Positions 30,048 through 39,673 of a stretch of DNA of 64,000 nt are shown here, piece after piece (position 1 is the stretch's first letter; each line of letters begins with the position of its first letter). The notes beneath the pieces are model-generated. The model was not told the origin of the DNA. It made no database searches and saw only the letters and a list, made by a program, of their open reading frames with translations. Position numbers and translations under genes: made by a program. The DNA lies in contig NZ_WVZN01000009.1 of assembly GCF_011772445.1 (NCBI RefSeq), positions 1 through 64,000 of the forward strand. Reading direction: 5' to 3'. This stretch comes from Hydrogenophaga sp. (GTDB lineage: Bacteria > Pseudomonadota > Gammaproteobacteria > Burkholderiales > Burkholderiaceae_C).

Positions 30048-30110
30048 AACTTCGCGCGGCTCGCGTTCAAGACGGGCCTCCGGTCTGTTGTCATCAGGAG
30101 CCGCCACGCC

Positions 30111-30749
30111 ATGGCCCCCAAGCCCGCCACGTTTGCCGATGAATTCCTCGAGAACTACCTGAAGTTCGGGCTGGGTTCCATGCCCAAGTCGGACATCGAT
30201 GCCCTGGTGATGGCCTTGCTCGATCGCCACGGCCTCGGTGGCTCGGGGCCTCTGGCCTCGCTGAGCAACCAGACGGTGAGCGAGCGGCTGCGCACGCCGG
30301 TGGCCAAGGTCAAGAAGCTGCGCTACGAAGCGGCGCTCAAGTTCGGCGGGCGCGTAGAGGACCAGGCCATGGGCCGGCTGCTCGCGGCGCTGGCGGTTGC
30401 CACGCTCGAGCCGCAGGAAGACCGCATCTGCCTGATCATCGAAGACACCCTGGCCAAGAACTGGCTGCAGGGCCAGCTCAAGCTGCGCCAGCAGATCTTC
30501 GATCACCCCTTCAATTCCGAGCTTATCCGTGTGTCCGCCCACGGCCTGTTCGCGGTGCTGGAAACGCTGTTCGACAAGCAGCAGTTGGCCGCCTTCATGA
30601 AGGGCTACGAGGAGGCCAGGAAGACCCAGAGCGCAGCCGAGCGCGTGAAGCGCTTCAAGGCCCTGGCGCGCCAGTTCGTCGAAGGCGCGGCCAAGGCGGC
30701 GGGTGGTGGCGTGGTGGCCGTGGTGAAGGCGCACGTCGGCCTGCCTTGA
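30111..30749 (+). CDS. hypothetical protein
   Basis: A 212-residue soluble, mostly helical protein that I do not recognise. The N-terminal half contains FADEFLENYLKFGLGSMPKSDIDALVMALLDRHGL and a segment resembling a winged helix (SNQTVSERLRTPVAKVKKLRYEAALKFG), so nucleic-acid binding is possible. The end is Ala/Gly/Val-rich and hydrophobic (AAKAAGGGVVAVVKAHVG), perhaps membrane-associated. It follows the lipoprotein hydrolase by 63 bases in the same direction, but a functional link is not shown. Confidence 0.7.
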   Translation: MAPKPATFADEFLENYLKFGLGSMPKSDIDALVMALLDRHGLGGSGPLASLSNQTVSERLRTPVAKVKKLRYEAALKFGGRVEDQAMGRLLAALAVATLEPQEDRICLIIEDTLAKNWLQGQLKLRQQIFDHPFNSELIRVSAHGLFAVLETLFDKQQLAAFMKGYEEARKTQSAAERVKRFKALARQFVEGAAKAAGGGVVAVVKAHVGLP

Positions 30750-30753
30750 AGGC

Positions 30754-31641
30754 TCATTGCCTGGGCGCGAATCCCAAGCGCGACCCCACGATCACGGAGC
30801 CCAAGCCCACCGCGTGCCACACCGTGAGCGCTTCTCCCAGAAACACCACCGCAAACCCCACCCCGAAGATCGGCACCCAATAGAACCCCATCGCCGTGCG
30901 CGCCGCCCCGAGCCGCGCGATGGACAGGTTCCACACCAGCGCCGCCAGCGCCGTCGCCAGCACGCCGGAGTAGAGGATCAGCGACCACGTCGTGGTCGAG
31001 GCCTCGGCCAGGTCCGCCAGCCGCGCAGTCGGCGACAACGCGGCGTGCAGCACCAGCAGCACCGATCCGATGACATGGATCACCACGCTGATCTGCAGCA
31101 CCGTGAAGGCCTTCGACAGCTTCTGCACCGCGATGCCGCCCGAGGAGAAGCACACCAGGGACGACAGGATCAGCAGATCACCCAGGGAGCCGTTGCCCAG
31201 TTGCGCGCCCGGCCGGTTGAGGATGACCAGGGCCACGCCCGCGAAGCCGATGGCCACGCCGGCCAGGCGGCGCGCGCCCAGCGCTTCGCGAAACACCAGC
31301 GCCGCCAGCAAGGCCGACACCAATGGCCCCAGCGACATGATGAGCGCCCCGTTGGTGGCCGTGGTGCGCGACAAGCCGCTGGCGAACAGGATCTGGTTGC
31401 CGTAAACCATGAACAGCGCGCAGGCGGTCAGGCCCAGCAGGTCGCGCCCGCGCAGCGCGGGCAGGCATTCGCGCCGCAGGAACAGCAGCACCGTCAGCGC
31501 GATGGTGGCGACGACCATGCGCACCGCAGCCACGGTCAGCACGTCCAGGCTGTCGGTGAGCGCCTTCACCGCCGAGAGGTTGACGCCCCAGATGGCCATG
31601 GCCACCAGGAGCAGGGCGTACGCGCGCCGGCCGTCGGCCAC
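30754..31641 (-). CDS. EamA/DMT family transporter
   Basis: A 295-residue inner-membrane protein with about ten hydrophobic segments arranged as two EamA repeats. It starts MADGRRAYALLLVAMAIWGVNLSAVKAL from a GTG and contains the AALVFREALG and VVFLGEALT half-repeat signatures. Family members export metabolites or amino acids. The GTG lies one base after the stop of the EthD gene, so it is the last gene of the liv-type operon. It converges with the hypothetical gene to its left. Confidence 0.88.
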   Translation of the reverse strand: MADGRRAYALLLVAMAIWGVNLSAVKALTDSLDVLTVAAVRMVVATIALTVLLFLRRECLPALRGRDLLGLTACALFMVYGNQILFASGLSRTTATNGALIMSLGPLVSALLAALVFREALGARRLAGVAIGFAGVALVILNRPGAQLGNGSLGDLLILSSLVCFSSGGIAVQKLSKAFTVLQISVVIHVIGSVLLVLHAALSPTARLADLAEASTTTWSLILYSGVLATALAALVWNLSIARLGAARTAMGFYWVPIFGVGFAVVFLGEALTVWHAVGLGSVIVGSRLGFAPRQ

Positions 31642-31642
31642 G

Positions 31643-32341
31643 TCAGCCGCGCTCGCCCACCACCACGTGCCGTTCGACGAGGAAGGTGGTGATCTCGGCG
31701 ATGAACTCGCGCGCGTGGGTCATCAGGGTCTGGCCCTTGGGGGAGGCGAAGGCCTGGTTGAGCGATTCGGTGTCGTCGAACCAGAGTTCGACGATGCCGT
31801 CGATGGGCAGGCCGTCGCGCTCCACGGGGTGGCCCTTGGGCGCCTCGCGGCCCACGATGAGGTTCTGGCGGTAGCCGCGCACGCCGGCCACGCGCTTCAC
31901 CAGGTGCGCGTGTTCCTGGCGCCACTCGGTCTTGAACTCGTCGGGCGGTACGTCTTCGCGCCGTTTCAACAAGGACATGCGCTTGAGCAGCGGGCGATCG
32001 GCCTCGGGCTCGATGACCTCCATCTGGTCGATGGTGACGATGCGCAAATCACCGATGAAGTGGTTCTCGTCGGCAATCAGCGCCTGGCCGGCTTCCGTCT
32101 GGATGGCCGCCCGCATGGCCTGTTCGCTGTCGAACCAGAGCATGGAGAACCCGTCGAGCTGTTCCGGCCCGCGCGGGTAGCTGAAGCCGCGCTGCAGGCT
32201 GTCGGTGACGTGGTTCTGCTCGTAGCGGCGCAGGCCGGGCAGGCGCGCCGCCAGTTCGGCGTGGTGACCGAGCCAGTGGCGGCGGAAGTCCTCGTCACTC
32301 CACTCCGGCTTCTTCCTGATCAAACCCGACCGCACGAACAT
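31643..32341 (-). CDS. EthD-domain protein with two tandem domains
   Basis: A 232-residue cytoplasmic protein of the dimeric alpha-beta barrel class. Two EthD-like halves are visible. The first starts FVRSGLIRKKPEWSDEDFRRHWLGHHAEL, the second RMSLLKRREDVPPDEFKTEWRQEHAHL. Each is followed by a GxRRYxQN-type segment (GLRRYEQNHV, GVRGYRQNLI). EthD proteins occur in degradation clusters for ethers and polyketide-like compounds, often without a defined reaction. It lies between livF and the EamA gene in one operon. Confidence 0.85.
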   Translation of the reverse strand: MFVRSGLIRKKPEWSDEDFRRHWLGHHAELAARLPGLRRYEQNHVTDSLQRGFSYPRGPEQLDGFSMLWFDSEQAMRAAIQTEAGQALIADENHFIGDLRIVTIDQMEVIEPEADRPLLKRMSLLKRREDVPPDEFKTEWRQEHAHLVKRVAGVRGYRQNLIVGREAPKGHPVERDGLPIDGIVELWFDDTESLNQAFASPKGQTLMTHAREFIAEITTFLVERHVVVGERG

Positions 32342-32364
32342 GGGACTTTCCTTCCTGATGGGGC

Positions 32365-33075
32365 TCAGTGCGAGCCGAGGTAGGCGGCTTTCACCTTCGG
32401 GTCGTTCAACAGCTCCGCGCCCGATCCCTGCAGGGTGATGCGGCCGGTTTCGAGCACGTAGGCGCGGTCGGCCACGCCCAGGGCCTGCTTGGCCATCTGC
32501 TCGACGAGCAGGATGGTCAGGCCCGATTCGCGCAGCTCGCGGATGGCCTTGAAGATGTCCTTGATGATGAGCGGCGCGAGGCCGAGCGAGGGCTCGTCGA
32601 GCAGCAGCAGGCGCGGCTCGCTCATGAGTGCGCGCGAGATGGCGAGCATCTGCTGTTCACCGCCCGAGAGCGTGCCGGCGAGCTGGCCCTCGCGTTCGCG
32701 CAGGCGCGGAAAACGCTGGAACTCGCGTTCGATGGCGCGCTGCACGCCAGCCTTGTCGGCGCGGCGCGCGTAGGCGCCGAGCAGCAGGTTCTCGCGCACG
32801 GTCTGGTCGGGGAAAACGCCGCGGCCTTCGGGCGAGAGGGCCACGCCCAGGCCCACGCGCTTGTGCGGCGCCAGTCGGGTGCAGTCCTCGCCCGCGATGG
32901 TGATGCGCCCGCCGCTGGCGGGCTCCAGGCCGGCGATGCAGCGCAGCAGGCTGCTCTTGCCCGCGCCGTTGGCGCCAATGATGGCGATGACCTCGCCGGC
33001 CTTGACCTCCAGGCTCACGCCCTTGACGGCCTGGATGGCGCCATAGGCGACCTCGAGTTGGTCGATCTTCAACAT
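32365..33075 (-). CDS. livF: branched-chain amino acid-type ABC transporter ATPase LivF
   Basis: A 236-residue ATPase of the HAAT class. Walker A GANGAGKSS, signature LSGGEQQML and Walker B LLLLDEPSLGLAP are present, with the LivF-type ending (YVLETGRITLQGSGAELLNDPKVKAAYLG). It follows the fused permease-ATPase gene by 11 bases. The HAAT family also moves aromatic and alicyclic acids, so the substrate here need not be an amino acid, given the dehydrogenase genes in the same cluster. Confidence 0.93.
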   Translation of the reverse strand: MLKIDQLEVAYGAIQAVKGVSLEVKAGEVIAIIGANGAGKSSLLRCIAGLEPASGGRITIAGEDCTRLAPHKRVGLGVALSPEGRGVFPDQTVRENLLLGAYARRADKAGVQRAIEREFQRFPRLREREGQLAGTLSGGEQQMLAISRALMSEPRLLLLDEPSLGLAPLIIKDIFKAIRELRESGLTILLVEQMAKQALGVADRAYVLETGRITLQGSGAELLNDPKVKAAYLGSH

Positions 33076-33086
33076 GCTGTGTCCCC

Positions 33087-34874
33087 TCAGGCCGTCGCCG
33101 GTGTGGCGTCGGCCTCGTCCTCGACGCCGAGGTAGGCCTGGATCACGCGCGGGTTGTTCTGGATCGCGGCCGGCTTGCCCTCGGCGATCTTGATGCCGTA
33201 GTCGAGCACGATGACGTGGTCGGAGATGGACATGACCAGGTCCATGTGGTGTTCCACCATGAGGATGGAGATGCCGCAGCGCGCGATCTTCAGCAGCAAC
33301 TGGCCCAGCTCCGCCGTCTCTTGCGGGTTGAGGCCGGCGGCGGGTTCGTCCAGCAGCAGCAGTTGCGGCTCGGTGGCCAGCGCGCGCGCCAGTTCCACGC
33401 GGCGCTGCAGGCCGTAGGGCAGGCTGCCGGCGGGGGCATGGGCCAGGGGCAGCAGGTCCACCAGGGCCAGCAGTTGCAGCGCGCGCTCGGTGGTGCGCGC
33501 CTCTTCGCGGCGCGCGAAAGGCAAGGCCAGCAGCGAGGCGAAGAAGCCGTTGCCCATGCGCGTGTGGTGGCCGAGCTTCACGTTGTCCAGCACCGACAAC
33601 TCCGCGAACAGGCGCAGGTTCTGGAAGGTGCGGCCCATGCCGAGCTGGCAGATGGTGTGCGCGGGCCGGCCCGCGAGGTTCTGGCCCAGGAAGCAGATGC
33701 TGCCCGCGCTCGGCTCCAGCACACCGGTGACCATGTTGATCATGGTGGACTTGCCCGCGCCGTTGGGGCCGATGAGCGCGTGCACGTGGCCGCGCTGCAG
33801 GCGGAAGGACACGTCCTGCGCGGGCTTGACGCCGCCGAAGGCCTTGGAGACGTTCTCGACCACGAGCAGGTCGCCGCTGGCGTCGGCCGCGGCCGGGCGG
33901 TAGGCGCGCGGCCCCACGCCCGATGGCAGCTCGGGCTGCTTCCGCCAGCGCGCGAACAGGGTGTTCAACACACCCATCACGCCGCCGGGCATGGCATACA
34001 GCGCGAACAGCAGCAGGAAGCCGTAGAGGAAGTGCTGCGCGGCGGGCCAGCGCGCCAGGGCCGCGTCAATGGCGGTGAGGATCACCGTGCCCACCAGCGG
34101 CCCGTACTGCGAGCCCGCACCGCCGAACAGCACCAGCAGCAGGATGAAGATGGACAGGTGGAAGGTGATGAAGTCGGAGTTGACGTACTGGTTCTGTTGC
34201 GCCACCAGCGCGCCCGCGATGCCGCAGGTGACGGCCGCGACCACGAAGGCGATGACCTTGGCGCGGTAGACGCGCACGCCGACGGACGAGGACGCGATCT
34301 CGTCCGCCTGCAGCGAGAGCAGCGCGCGGCCGAAGCGCCCACCCACCAGGTTGCGCAACAGCAGGTGGGCGATGGCGCACAGCGCGACGGTGAGCCACAC
34401 CCACTGCTGCGTGCTCAGCGGCTCCTCGCCCCAGCTCAGGGGCCGGATGCCGTAGACACCCTGCGCACCGCCGAACACGTCCGTCCATTCGCTCACGAGT
34501 TTCTCGACCACGATGCCGAAGGCCAGGGTCACCATCGCCAGATAAGGGCCCTTCACGCGCAGCGAGGGCAGGGCGATGAGCACGCCGAACACGCCCGAGA
34601 CCACCGCCGCCAGCGCGAGCGCAATCCAGGGGCTGATCTCCGTGCGCGTGGTGAGCAGGGCCACCGCGTAGGCGCCGGCCGCGAACAGGCCGGCCTGGCC
34701 CAGGGACTTCTGCCCCGCGTAACCCACCAGCACGTTCATGCCGGCCGCGCACAGGTAGTACACGCCCATCATGAACAGGATGCGCAGGTAGTAATCGTTG
34801 TTGAGCGCGAACGTGAGGCCGACCACCGCGGCCACGGCGAGCAGCACGCCGGCGATGTGGGGAAAGCGCTTCAT
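33087..34874 (-). CDS. livM-livG: fused ABC permease-ATPase LivM-LivG
   Basis: A 595-residue fusion. Residues of about 1-310 form the LivM permease with nine or more hydrophobic segments (including NVLVGYAGQKSLGQAGLFAAGAYAV), and about 335-590 the LivG ATPase. The ATPase has GPNGAGKSTMIN, the atypical signature region ATEPQ preceded by LPYGLQRRVELARALA, and LLLLDEPAAGLNP. Separate livM and livG genes are the usual form. The fusion is known in Burkholderiales. The ATG overlaps the livH stop by four bases. Confidence 0.92.
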   Translation of the reverse strand: MKRFPHIAGVLLAVAAVVGLTFALNNDYYLRILFMMGVYYLCAAGMNVLVGYAGQKSLGQAGLFAAGAYAVALLTTRTEISPWIALALAAVVSGVFGVLIALPSLRVKGPYLAMVTLAFGIVVEKLVSEWTDVFGGAQGVYGIRPLSWGEEPLSTQQWVWLTVALCAIAHLLLRNLVGGRFGRALLSLQADEIASSSVGVRVYRAKVIAFVVAAVTCGIAGALVAQQNQYVNSDFITFHLSIFILLLVLFGGAGSQYGPLVGTVILTAIDAALARWPAAQHFLYGFLLLFALYAMPGGVMGVLNTLFARWRKQPELPSGVGPRAYRPAAADASGDLLVVENVSKAFGGVKPAQDVSFRLQRGHVHALIGPNGAGKSTMINMVTGVLEPSAGSICFLGQNLAGRPAHTICQLGMGRTFQNLRLFAELSVLDNVKLGHHTRMGNGFFASLLALPFARREEARTTERALQLLALVDLLPLAHAPAGSLPYGLQRRVELARALATEPQLLLLDEPAAGLNPQETAELGQLLLKIARCGISILMVEHHMDLVMSISDHVIVLDYGIKIAEGKPAAIQNNPRVIQAYLGVEDEADATPATA

Positions 34875-35794
34875 ACCTTCTCCACCGCGCGCGCGCCGAA
34901 CAGGCCGGTGGGGCGCAAGGCCAGCACCAGGATGACGAGCGCGAAGATGGCCACCTCACGCCACTGCGCCTGCCACAGGTTCACCAGCGATTCGATGACA
35001 CCGAGCGCGAAGCCGCCGATGACGCAGCCGCGCGGGTTGCTCAGGCCGCCGATCATGGCGCCCGAGAAGCCCTTGAGGCCCACGGCCAGGCCCATGTAGA
35101 GCGAGGCCTGCGCGATGGGCGCGAGCAGAAAACCCGACAGGCCCGCGAGCGCGGAACTCACAACGAAGGCGATCACCATGATGGCCTTGGTGTTGATGCC
35201 CATGAGGCTGGCCACGCTGCCGTTGGCCGCGACCGCGCGCATGGCCTTGCCGAGCAGGGTGCGGTTCATGACGTGGTCGAAGCCGACCATGACGACGACG
35301 GCCACGCCCAGGGTGAGCAGCTCCTGCGGGCGCACGCCCACGCCCATGAAGCGCAGCACCTGGTCGCCCACGGGGCTGGGCACCACCACGGGCTTGGGGC
35401 CCCAGATGGCCAGGCCGATGCTCTGCAGGATGACGCCGAAGCCCAGGGTGCTCATCACCCAGGCCATGCCGGGGCGGCCCGCGAAGGGGCGCACGCCCAC
35501 GGCGTAGAGCAGCCAGCCGAGCAGGCCCATCACGCCCAGGGCGCCCACCAGCGCCATCAACTGCGCGGCGCCACCGGGCTCGGCGTCGCCGAAGCTGGTG
35601 GCCGTGAGCGGGCGGCCGACGGCGAGGAACAGCACGCTCATGCCGATGAAGGCGCCCGCCGTCACGAACTCACCGTGCGAGAAGTTGAGGGTCTTGGTGG
35701 TGGTGAAGGTGACGCTGAAACCCAGCGCAACCAGAGCGTAGGCACCGCCCACGCACAGCCCGCTGAGCACCGCCTGCAGGAGCGCTTCTGTCAT
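34871..35794 (-). CDS. livH: ABC transporter permease LivH
   Basis: A 307-residue inner-membrane permease of the HAAT class. It starts with a short helix and LCVGGAYALVALGFSVTFTTTKTLNFSHGEFV, the family signature, and contains GLKGFSGAMIGGLSNPRGCVIGGFALGVIE. It pairs with the LivM part of the downstream fusion. An extra loop of about 20 residues (VGRPLTATSFGDAEPGG) follows the second helix. It is 58 bases after livK. Confidence 0.93.
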   Translation of the reverse strand: MTEALLQAVLSGLCVGGAYALVALGFSVTFTTTKTLNFSHGEFVTAGAFIGMSVLFLAVGRPLTATSFGDAEPGGAAQLMALVGALGVMGLLGWLLYAVGVRPFAGRPGMAWVMSTLGFGVILQSIGLAIWGPKPVVVPSPVGDQVLRFMGVGVRPQELLTLGVAVVVMVGFDHVMNRTLLGKAMRAVAANGSVASLMGINTKAIMVIAFVVSSALAGLSGFLLAPIAQASLYMGLAVGLKGFSGAMIGGLSNPRGCVIGGFALGVIESLVNLWQAQWREVAIFALVILVLALRPTGLFGARAVEKV

Positions 35795-35852
35795 GTTGTC
35801 TGTCTCCGGGAAAGGGCGCGCGGGCCGCTGAGGGCGCCGCGCGCGCGGCCGC

Positions 35853-37046
35853 TTACTTCTTGAAGTCCGCCGCGGTGAGCGTCTTCAGGATCGGGTCGCT
35901 GTAGGGCAGCAGCTTGCCGTCTTTCCAGCGGATCCAGACGAAGTCCTCGGCGGTCAGGGCCTCGCGGTCGGTCTTGCTGAAGGGCTGGTTGTAGGTCTTG
36001 AGCACGCCCTGCACGGGGGTCTTCAGGTCTTCCAGCGCGGCGCGCACGGCGGCACCGTCGGTGCTGTTGGCCTGCTTGGCGGCGGCGGCGTAGAGCAGCA
36101 CCGAGTCGTAACCGTGCAGCGCGAAGGAGAAGGCGCTGGGGGCCTTGAGCTTGCTGCCGATGCGGTCGTAGAGCTTCTGCTGCGCGGGCGTTTTCTCCTC
36201 GCTCACGGTGCGCATGAAGATGGGCTTGTCGGCCAGGGCCTTGCCCGCGGCGTCGTAGAAGGTGATGTTGTCGGCGGCCCAGGAGGTAAGCGTGAGCGGG
36301 AAGTAGTTGATCTTCTCCATGCTGCGCACCAGTTGCGCGATGGGCGTGCCCTGGGCCCAGACCACCACGGTGTCCACGCCGGCGGCCTTCATCTTGTTGA
36401 GCTGCGAGGTCATGTCGGTGTCGCCCACGCCGAAGTGCTCGGTGGCGACGATCTTGATGCCCTGCTTCTCGGCGAGCTCCTGCATGTCCTTCATGCCACC
36501 CTGGCCGTAGCCGGTGGTCTCGGCCATCAGGCCCACGCTCTTGGCGTTGCTGTTCTTCTTCACGTAGGCCATGAGCGCGGCCACCTGCTCGCGGTCCACC
36601 ATGGAGACGCGGAACATGTAGTTGTCGCCCGAGCCCATAGGCGCGGTGATGGCGGTGCCCGAGCCCACGTTGCCGATCACCGGCACCTTCTTCTGGTTGG
36701 CGATGTGCTTCCAGGCCATGGCGTTGCCGGAGTTGGTGGGGCCGAACACGGCCACGACCTTCTCGCTGTCGATCAGCTCGGTCATGTTCTGGATGGACTT
36801 GGGCGGCGCGGAGGCGTCGTCGCGCACCACCAGGGCCAGCTTCTTGCCCAGCACGCCACCGGCGGCGTTGATGTCGGCAATGGCGGCTTCCATGCCGATG
36901 ACGGCGGCCTGGCCGCTCTGCGCCGAGGGCGAGGCCGAGAGGTCGCCGTTGTAGCCGAGCTTGATGTCCTGGGCCTGGGCGCCACCCGCGAAGGCAGAGA
37001 GTGCGATGGCCGACAGGGCGGCGCCCCAATAACGCTTGATGCTCAT
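35853..37046 (-). CDS. ABC transporter substrate-binding protein LivK-type
   Basis: A 397-residue periplasmic binding protein of the type I peripla-BP fold. It has a cleavable signal peptide (ALSAIALSAFAGGAQAQ), then IKLGYNGDLSASPSAQSGQAAVIGMEAAIADINAAGGVLGKKL. It determines the specificity of the LivHMGF transporter encoded just downstream. Candidates from the context are cyclic or aromatic organic acids rather than leucine, but nothing in the sequence proves this. It is 52 bases after an SDR gene in the same operon. Confidence 0.9.
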   Translation of the reverse strand: MSIKRYWGAALSAIALSAFAGGAQAQDIKLGYNGDLSASPSAQSGQAAVIGMEAAIADINAAGGVLGKKLALVVRDDASAPPKSIQNMTELIDSEKVVAVFGPTNSGNAMAWKHIANQKKVPVIGNVGSGTAITAPMGSGDNYMFRVSMVDREQVAALMAYVKKNSNAKSVGLMAETTGYGQGGMKDMQELAEKQGIKIVATEHFGVGDTDMTSQLNKMKAAGVDTVVVWAQGTPIAQLVRSMEKINYFPLTLTSWAADNITFYDAAGKALADKPIFMRTVSEEKTPAQQKLYDRIGSKLKAPSAFSFALHGYDSVLLYAAAAKQANSTDGAAVRAALEDLKTPVQGVLKTYNQPFSKTDREALTAEDFVWIRWKDGKLLPYSDPILKTLTAADFKK

Positions 37047-37098
37047 GTTGTCTCCTGTTGTGAATGGGATGGGCGGAAGGAATGGCTTGGCGCTGGCG

Positions 37099-37878
37099 TC
37101 AAACCGCGAGAAAGCCTCCGTCCACCGGCAGCGTGATGCCGGTGACGTAGCGGGACATGTCGCTGGCCAGGAAGACGATGGGACCGACGAGGTCCTCCGT
37201 CTCGCCGACGCGGCCCAGCGGGATGCGCGTCATGAAGCCCTGCAGGCGCGAAGGGTCCTCGCGCGTGGCGGCCGTCATGGGCGTGGCGATGACGCCGGGC
37301 GCCAGCGCGTTGACGCGCACGCCGAAGGGCGCGAGCTCCTGGGCCAGCGACTGCGTGAGCATCTTGATGGCGCCCTTGGACGGCGAGTAGCCGAGCGAGG
37401 CGGCCTGGCCCGCGTAGGCCGCGATGGAGGCCATGTTGACGATGCAGCCGCGCGTGGCCTTGAGCGAATCCAGCAGCGCGTGCGTGACGTTGAAGGTGCC
37501 GTGCACGTTCACGTCCAGGGTCTTCCTGAAGTTCTCGGCCGCGCGCGGGCTGGCGGTGGTCTCGCGGATGATGATGCCGGCGTTGTTGACGAGCAGGTCG
37601 ACCTCGCCGATCTGCGCCGCGACCTGTTGCGCGACGTCGCGGCAGGCCTCGGGCGAGGTGACGTCGAGCGTGAAGGACCAGGCCTGGCCGCCGGCCTCGC
37701 GCACCAGGCGCGCGGTCTCCTCCACGGCGGCGGTGTTCATGTCGGTGGCGACGATGCGCGCGCCGGCCTGCGCCAGGCCCAGGCAGAAGGCGCGGCCGTT
37801 GCCCTGGCCGGCGCCGGTGATGAACGCCAGGCGGCCTTGCAGCAGGCGCGGCGCGAGGGTGTCGGGGTAGGTGGGCAT
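37099..37878 (-). CDS. SDR family oxidoreductase
   Basis: A 259-residue classical SDR. ITGAGQGNGRAFC gives the nucleotide-binding motif, LVNNAGI the second motif, and YSPSKGAI the Tyr-Lys pair, with Ser (NMASIAAYAG) ahead. The ATG at 37878 has GAGGAC at good spacing. It lies 10 bases after the FAD dehydrogenase gene, so it probably acts on a hydroxy or keto intermediate of the same pathway. Confidence 0.9.
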   Translation of the reverse strand: MPTYPDTLAPRLLQGRLAFITGAGQGNGRAFCLGLAQAGARIVATDMNTAAVEETARLVREAGGQAWSFTLDVTSPEACRDVAQQVAAQIGEVDLLVNNAGIIIRETTASPRAAENFRKTLDVNVHGTFNVTHALLDSLKATRGCIVNMASIAAYAGQAASLGYSPSKGAIKMLTQSLAQELAPFGVRVNALAPGVIATPMTAATREDPSRLQGFMTRIPLGRVGETEDLVGPIVFLASDMSRYVTGITLPVDGGFLAV

Positions 37879-37888
37879 GGCGGTGTCC

Positions 37889-39649
37889 TCAGGCGGCGGG
37901 TGCCAGTTGTGTTGACGCGCCCACACCCGCGGCGGCCGGCCGCTGCGCCAGTGGCGCGGCCTTGGCGAGCTCATTGCCCGCGATGAATCCGAAGGTGATG
38001 GCCGGGCCCAGGGTGATGCCCGCGCCGGGGTAGTTGCCGCCCATCACGCTGGCCGCGTCGTTGCCCACGGCGTAGAGGCCGGCGATGGGCTCGCCCAGGC
38101 CGTTGAGCACGCGTGTTTTTTCGTCGGTGACCAGGCCCGCGAAGGTGCCGATGTCGCCAATGACGAGCTTGATGGCGTAGTAGGGGCCGTGTTCCAGCGG
38201 GGCCACGCAGGGGTTGGGCGTGACGGCGGCGTCGCCCTGGTAGCGGTTGTAGGCCTTGCTGCCCTTGCCGAAAGCCGGGTCTTCGCCGGTCGCCGCGTGG
38301 CGGTTGAACTCGGCCACGGTCTGCTCCAGCGTGGCGGGCGCGATGCCGAGCTTCGTGGCCAGCTCGCCGATGCTGGCGCCGGACTTCAGGTAGCCGTTGC
38401 GCAGGTAACGCCCGATGGGCAGCGGTGCGGGCGCGACGCAGCCCAGGCCGTAGTTGCGCAAGGCCTTGTGGTCGCACAGCAGCCAGGCGAAGGTCTCGCC
38501 ACGGCCCGCGCAGGTCTTCACCATGGCCTGCACGAAGTCGTGGTACGAGTTGCCTTCATTGGTGAAGCGATGGCCGTCGGGGTTGACGGCGATCACGCCA
38601 GGCTTGGCGCGGTCGATGAAGTGCGGCATCACACCGGTGCTCTTGTCCGGGCGCGTGGTGACCGAGGCCGGCACCCAGGCGGCAGCGTGCGGGATGGTCG
38701 TGTCCACGCGCCCGCCCACCGACTCGGCCAGGCGCAGGCCGTCGCCGGTGTTGGTCGACGGCGAGGGCGAGAAGTGCTCGCGGCCGGTGGGCGCGTGCGG
38801 GAACAGTTGCTTGCGGCGTTCCACGTCGTACGGGAAACCGCCGGTGGCCAGCACCACCCCACGGCGCGCGGTCACGCGCACCGGTTGGCCTTCGTGCTCC
38901 ACCAGCGCGCCCGTGACCGTATCGCCCTCGGTGAGCAACTGCTTCACCGGCGACGACAGCCACACGGGGATGTTGCGGTCCATGGCGGCCTTGGCCAGGC
39001 GGCCCGCCAGCGCGTTGCCGTTGGTGAGCGTCATGCCACGGCCGTGGATGAGCACGTCAAGGAAATGGCGCGTGAGGCGCTTCGTGACGTACCAGAACGA
39101 GGACAGCGACTTGAAGACCCGCATGAAGTGTCGGATCTCGGGGCCGGAGCCCAGCATCATCCCGAACACCGTGAGCTCGGGCAGCGGCGGCGCGAGCTGT
39201 TTGATGCGCGGGCCGAGCTCGCGGCCGTCGAAGGGGCGGGTGACCATGGAGCGACCACCGGGCAGGCCGCCGGGCGCTTCGGCGTGGTAGTCGGGGAACA
39301 CCGGCGGCAGGTCGAAGCGCAGCGGCGTCTGGCTGGTGAAGAACCGAATGGCCTTTGGGCCGTTCTCGAGGAAGGCGTCCACGCGCTTCTCGTCGTAGTG
39401 CGTGGTGGCCTCGTGCTTGAGGTACGCCTTGGCGGCGCCCGGCGGCTCGGTGATGCCCTGCTCCTCGGCGAGGTGGGTGCCGGGGATCCACAGCCAGCCG
39501 CCCGAGCGCGCGGTGGTGCCGCCGAACTGCGGCTGTTTGTCCACCACCAGCACGTCCAGCCCCTGTGCGGCGGCCGTGACGGCGGTGGCCATGCCCGATG
39601 CGCCGGTACCGATCACCAGTACGTCGACGAGCTTTGTCTCCTGTGACAT
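37889..39649 (-). CDS. FAD-binding dehydrogenase (3-ketosteroid delta-1-dehydrogenase-like)
   Basis: A 586-residue flavoprotein of the fumarate reductase / succinate dehydrogenase-like FAD_binding_2 family. The N-terminus has VLVIGTGASGMATAVTAAAQGLDVLVVDK and GGTTARSGGWLWIPG. The C-terminus has AVGNDAASVMGGNYPGAGITLGPAITFGFIAG, the usual second FAD segment. Relatives desaturate 3-ketosteroids or other cyclic ketones, and the true substrate is unknown. It heads the operon that continues with an SDR, a LivK-type binding protein and the transporter. AGGAG precedes the ATG. Confidence 0.9.
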   Translation of the reverse strand: MSQETKLVDVLVIGTGASGMATAVTAAAQGLDVLVVDKQPQFGGTTARSGGWLWIPGTHLAEEQGITEPPGAAKAYLKHEATTHYDEKRVDAFLENGPKAIRFFTSQTPLRFDLPPVFPDYHAEAPGGLPGGRSMVTRPFDGRELGPRIKQLAPPLPELTVFGMMLGSGPEIRHFMRVFKSLSSFWYVTKRLTRHFLDVLIHGRGMTLTNGNALAGRLAKAAMDRNIPVWLSSPVKQLLTEGDTVTGALVEHEGQPVRVTARRGVVLATGGFPYDVERRKQLFPHAPTGREHFSPSPSTNTGDGLRLAESVGGRVDTTIPHAAAWVPASVTTRPDKSTGVMPHFIDRAKPGVIAVNPDGHRFTNEGNSYHDFVQAMVKTCAGRGETFAWLLCDHKALRNYGLGCVAPAPLPIGRYLRNGYLKSGASIGELATKLGIAPATLEQTVAEFNRHAATGEDPAFGKGSKAYNRYQGDAAVTPNPCVAPLEHGPYYAIKLVIGDIGTFAGLVTDEKTRVLNGLGEPIAGLYAVGNDAASVMGGNYPGAGITLGPAITFGFIAGNELAKAAPLAQRPAAAGVGASTQLAPAA

Positions 39650-39673
39650 GCATTGCTCCTGGTCAGTGGGGCG

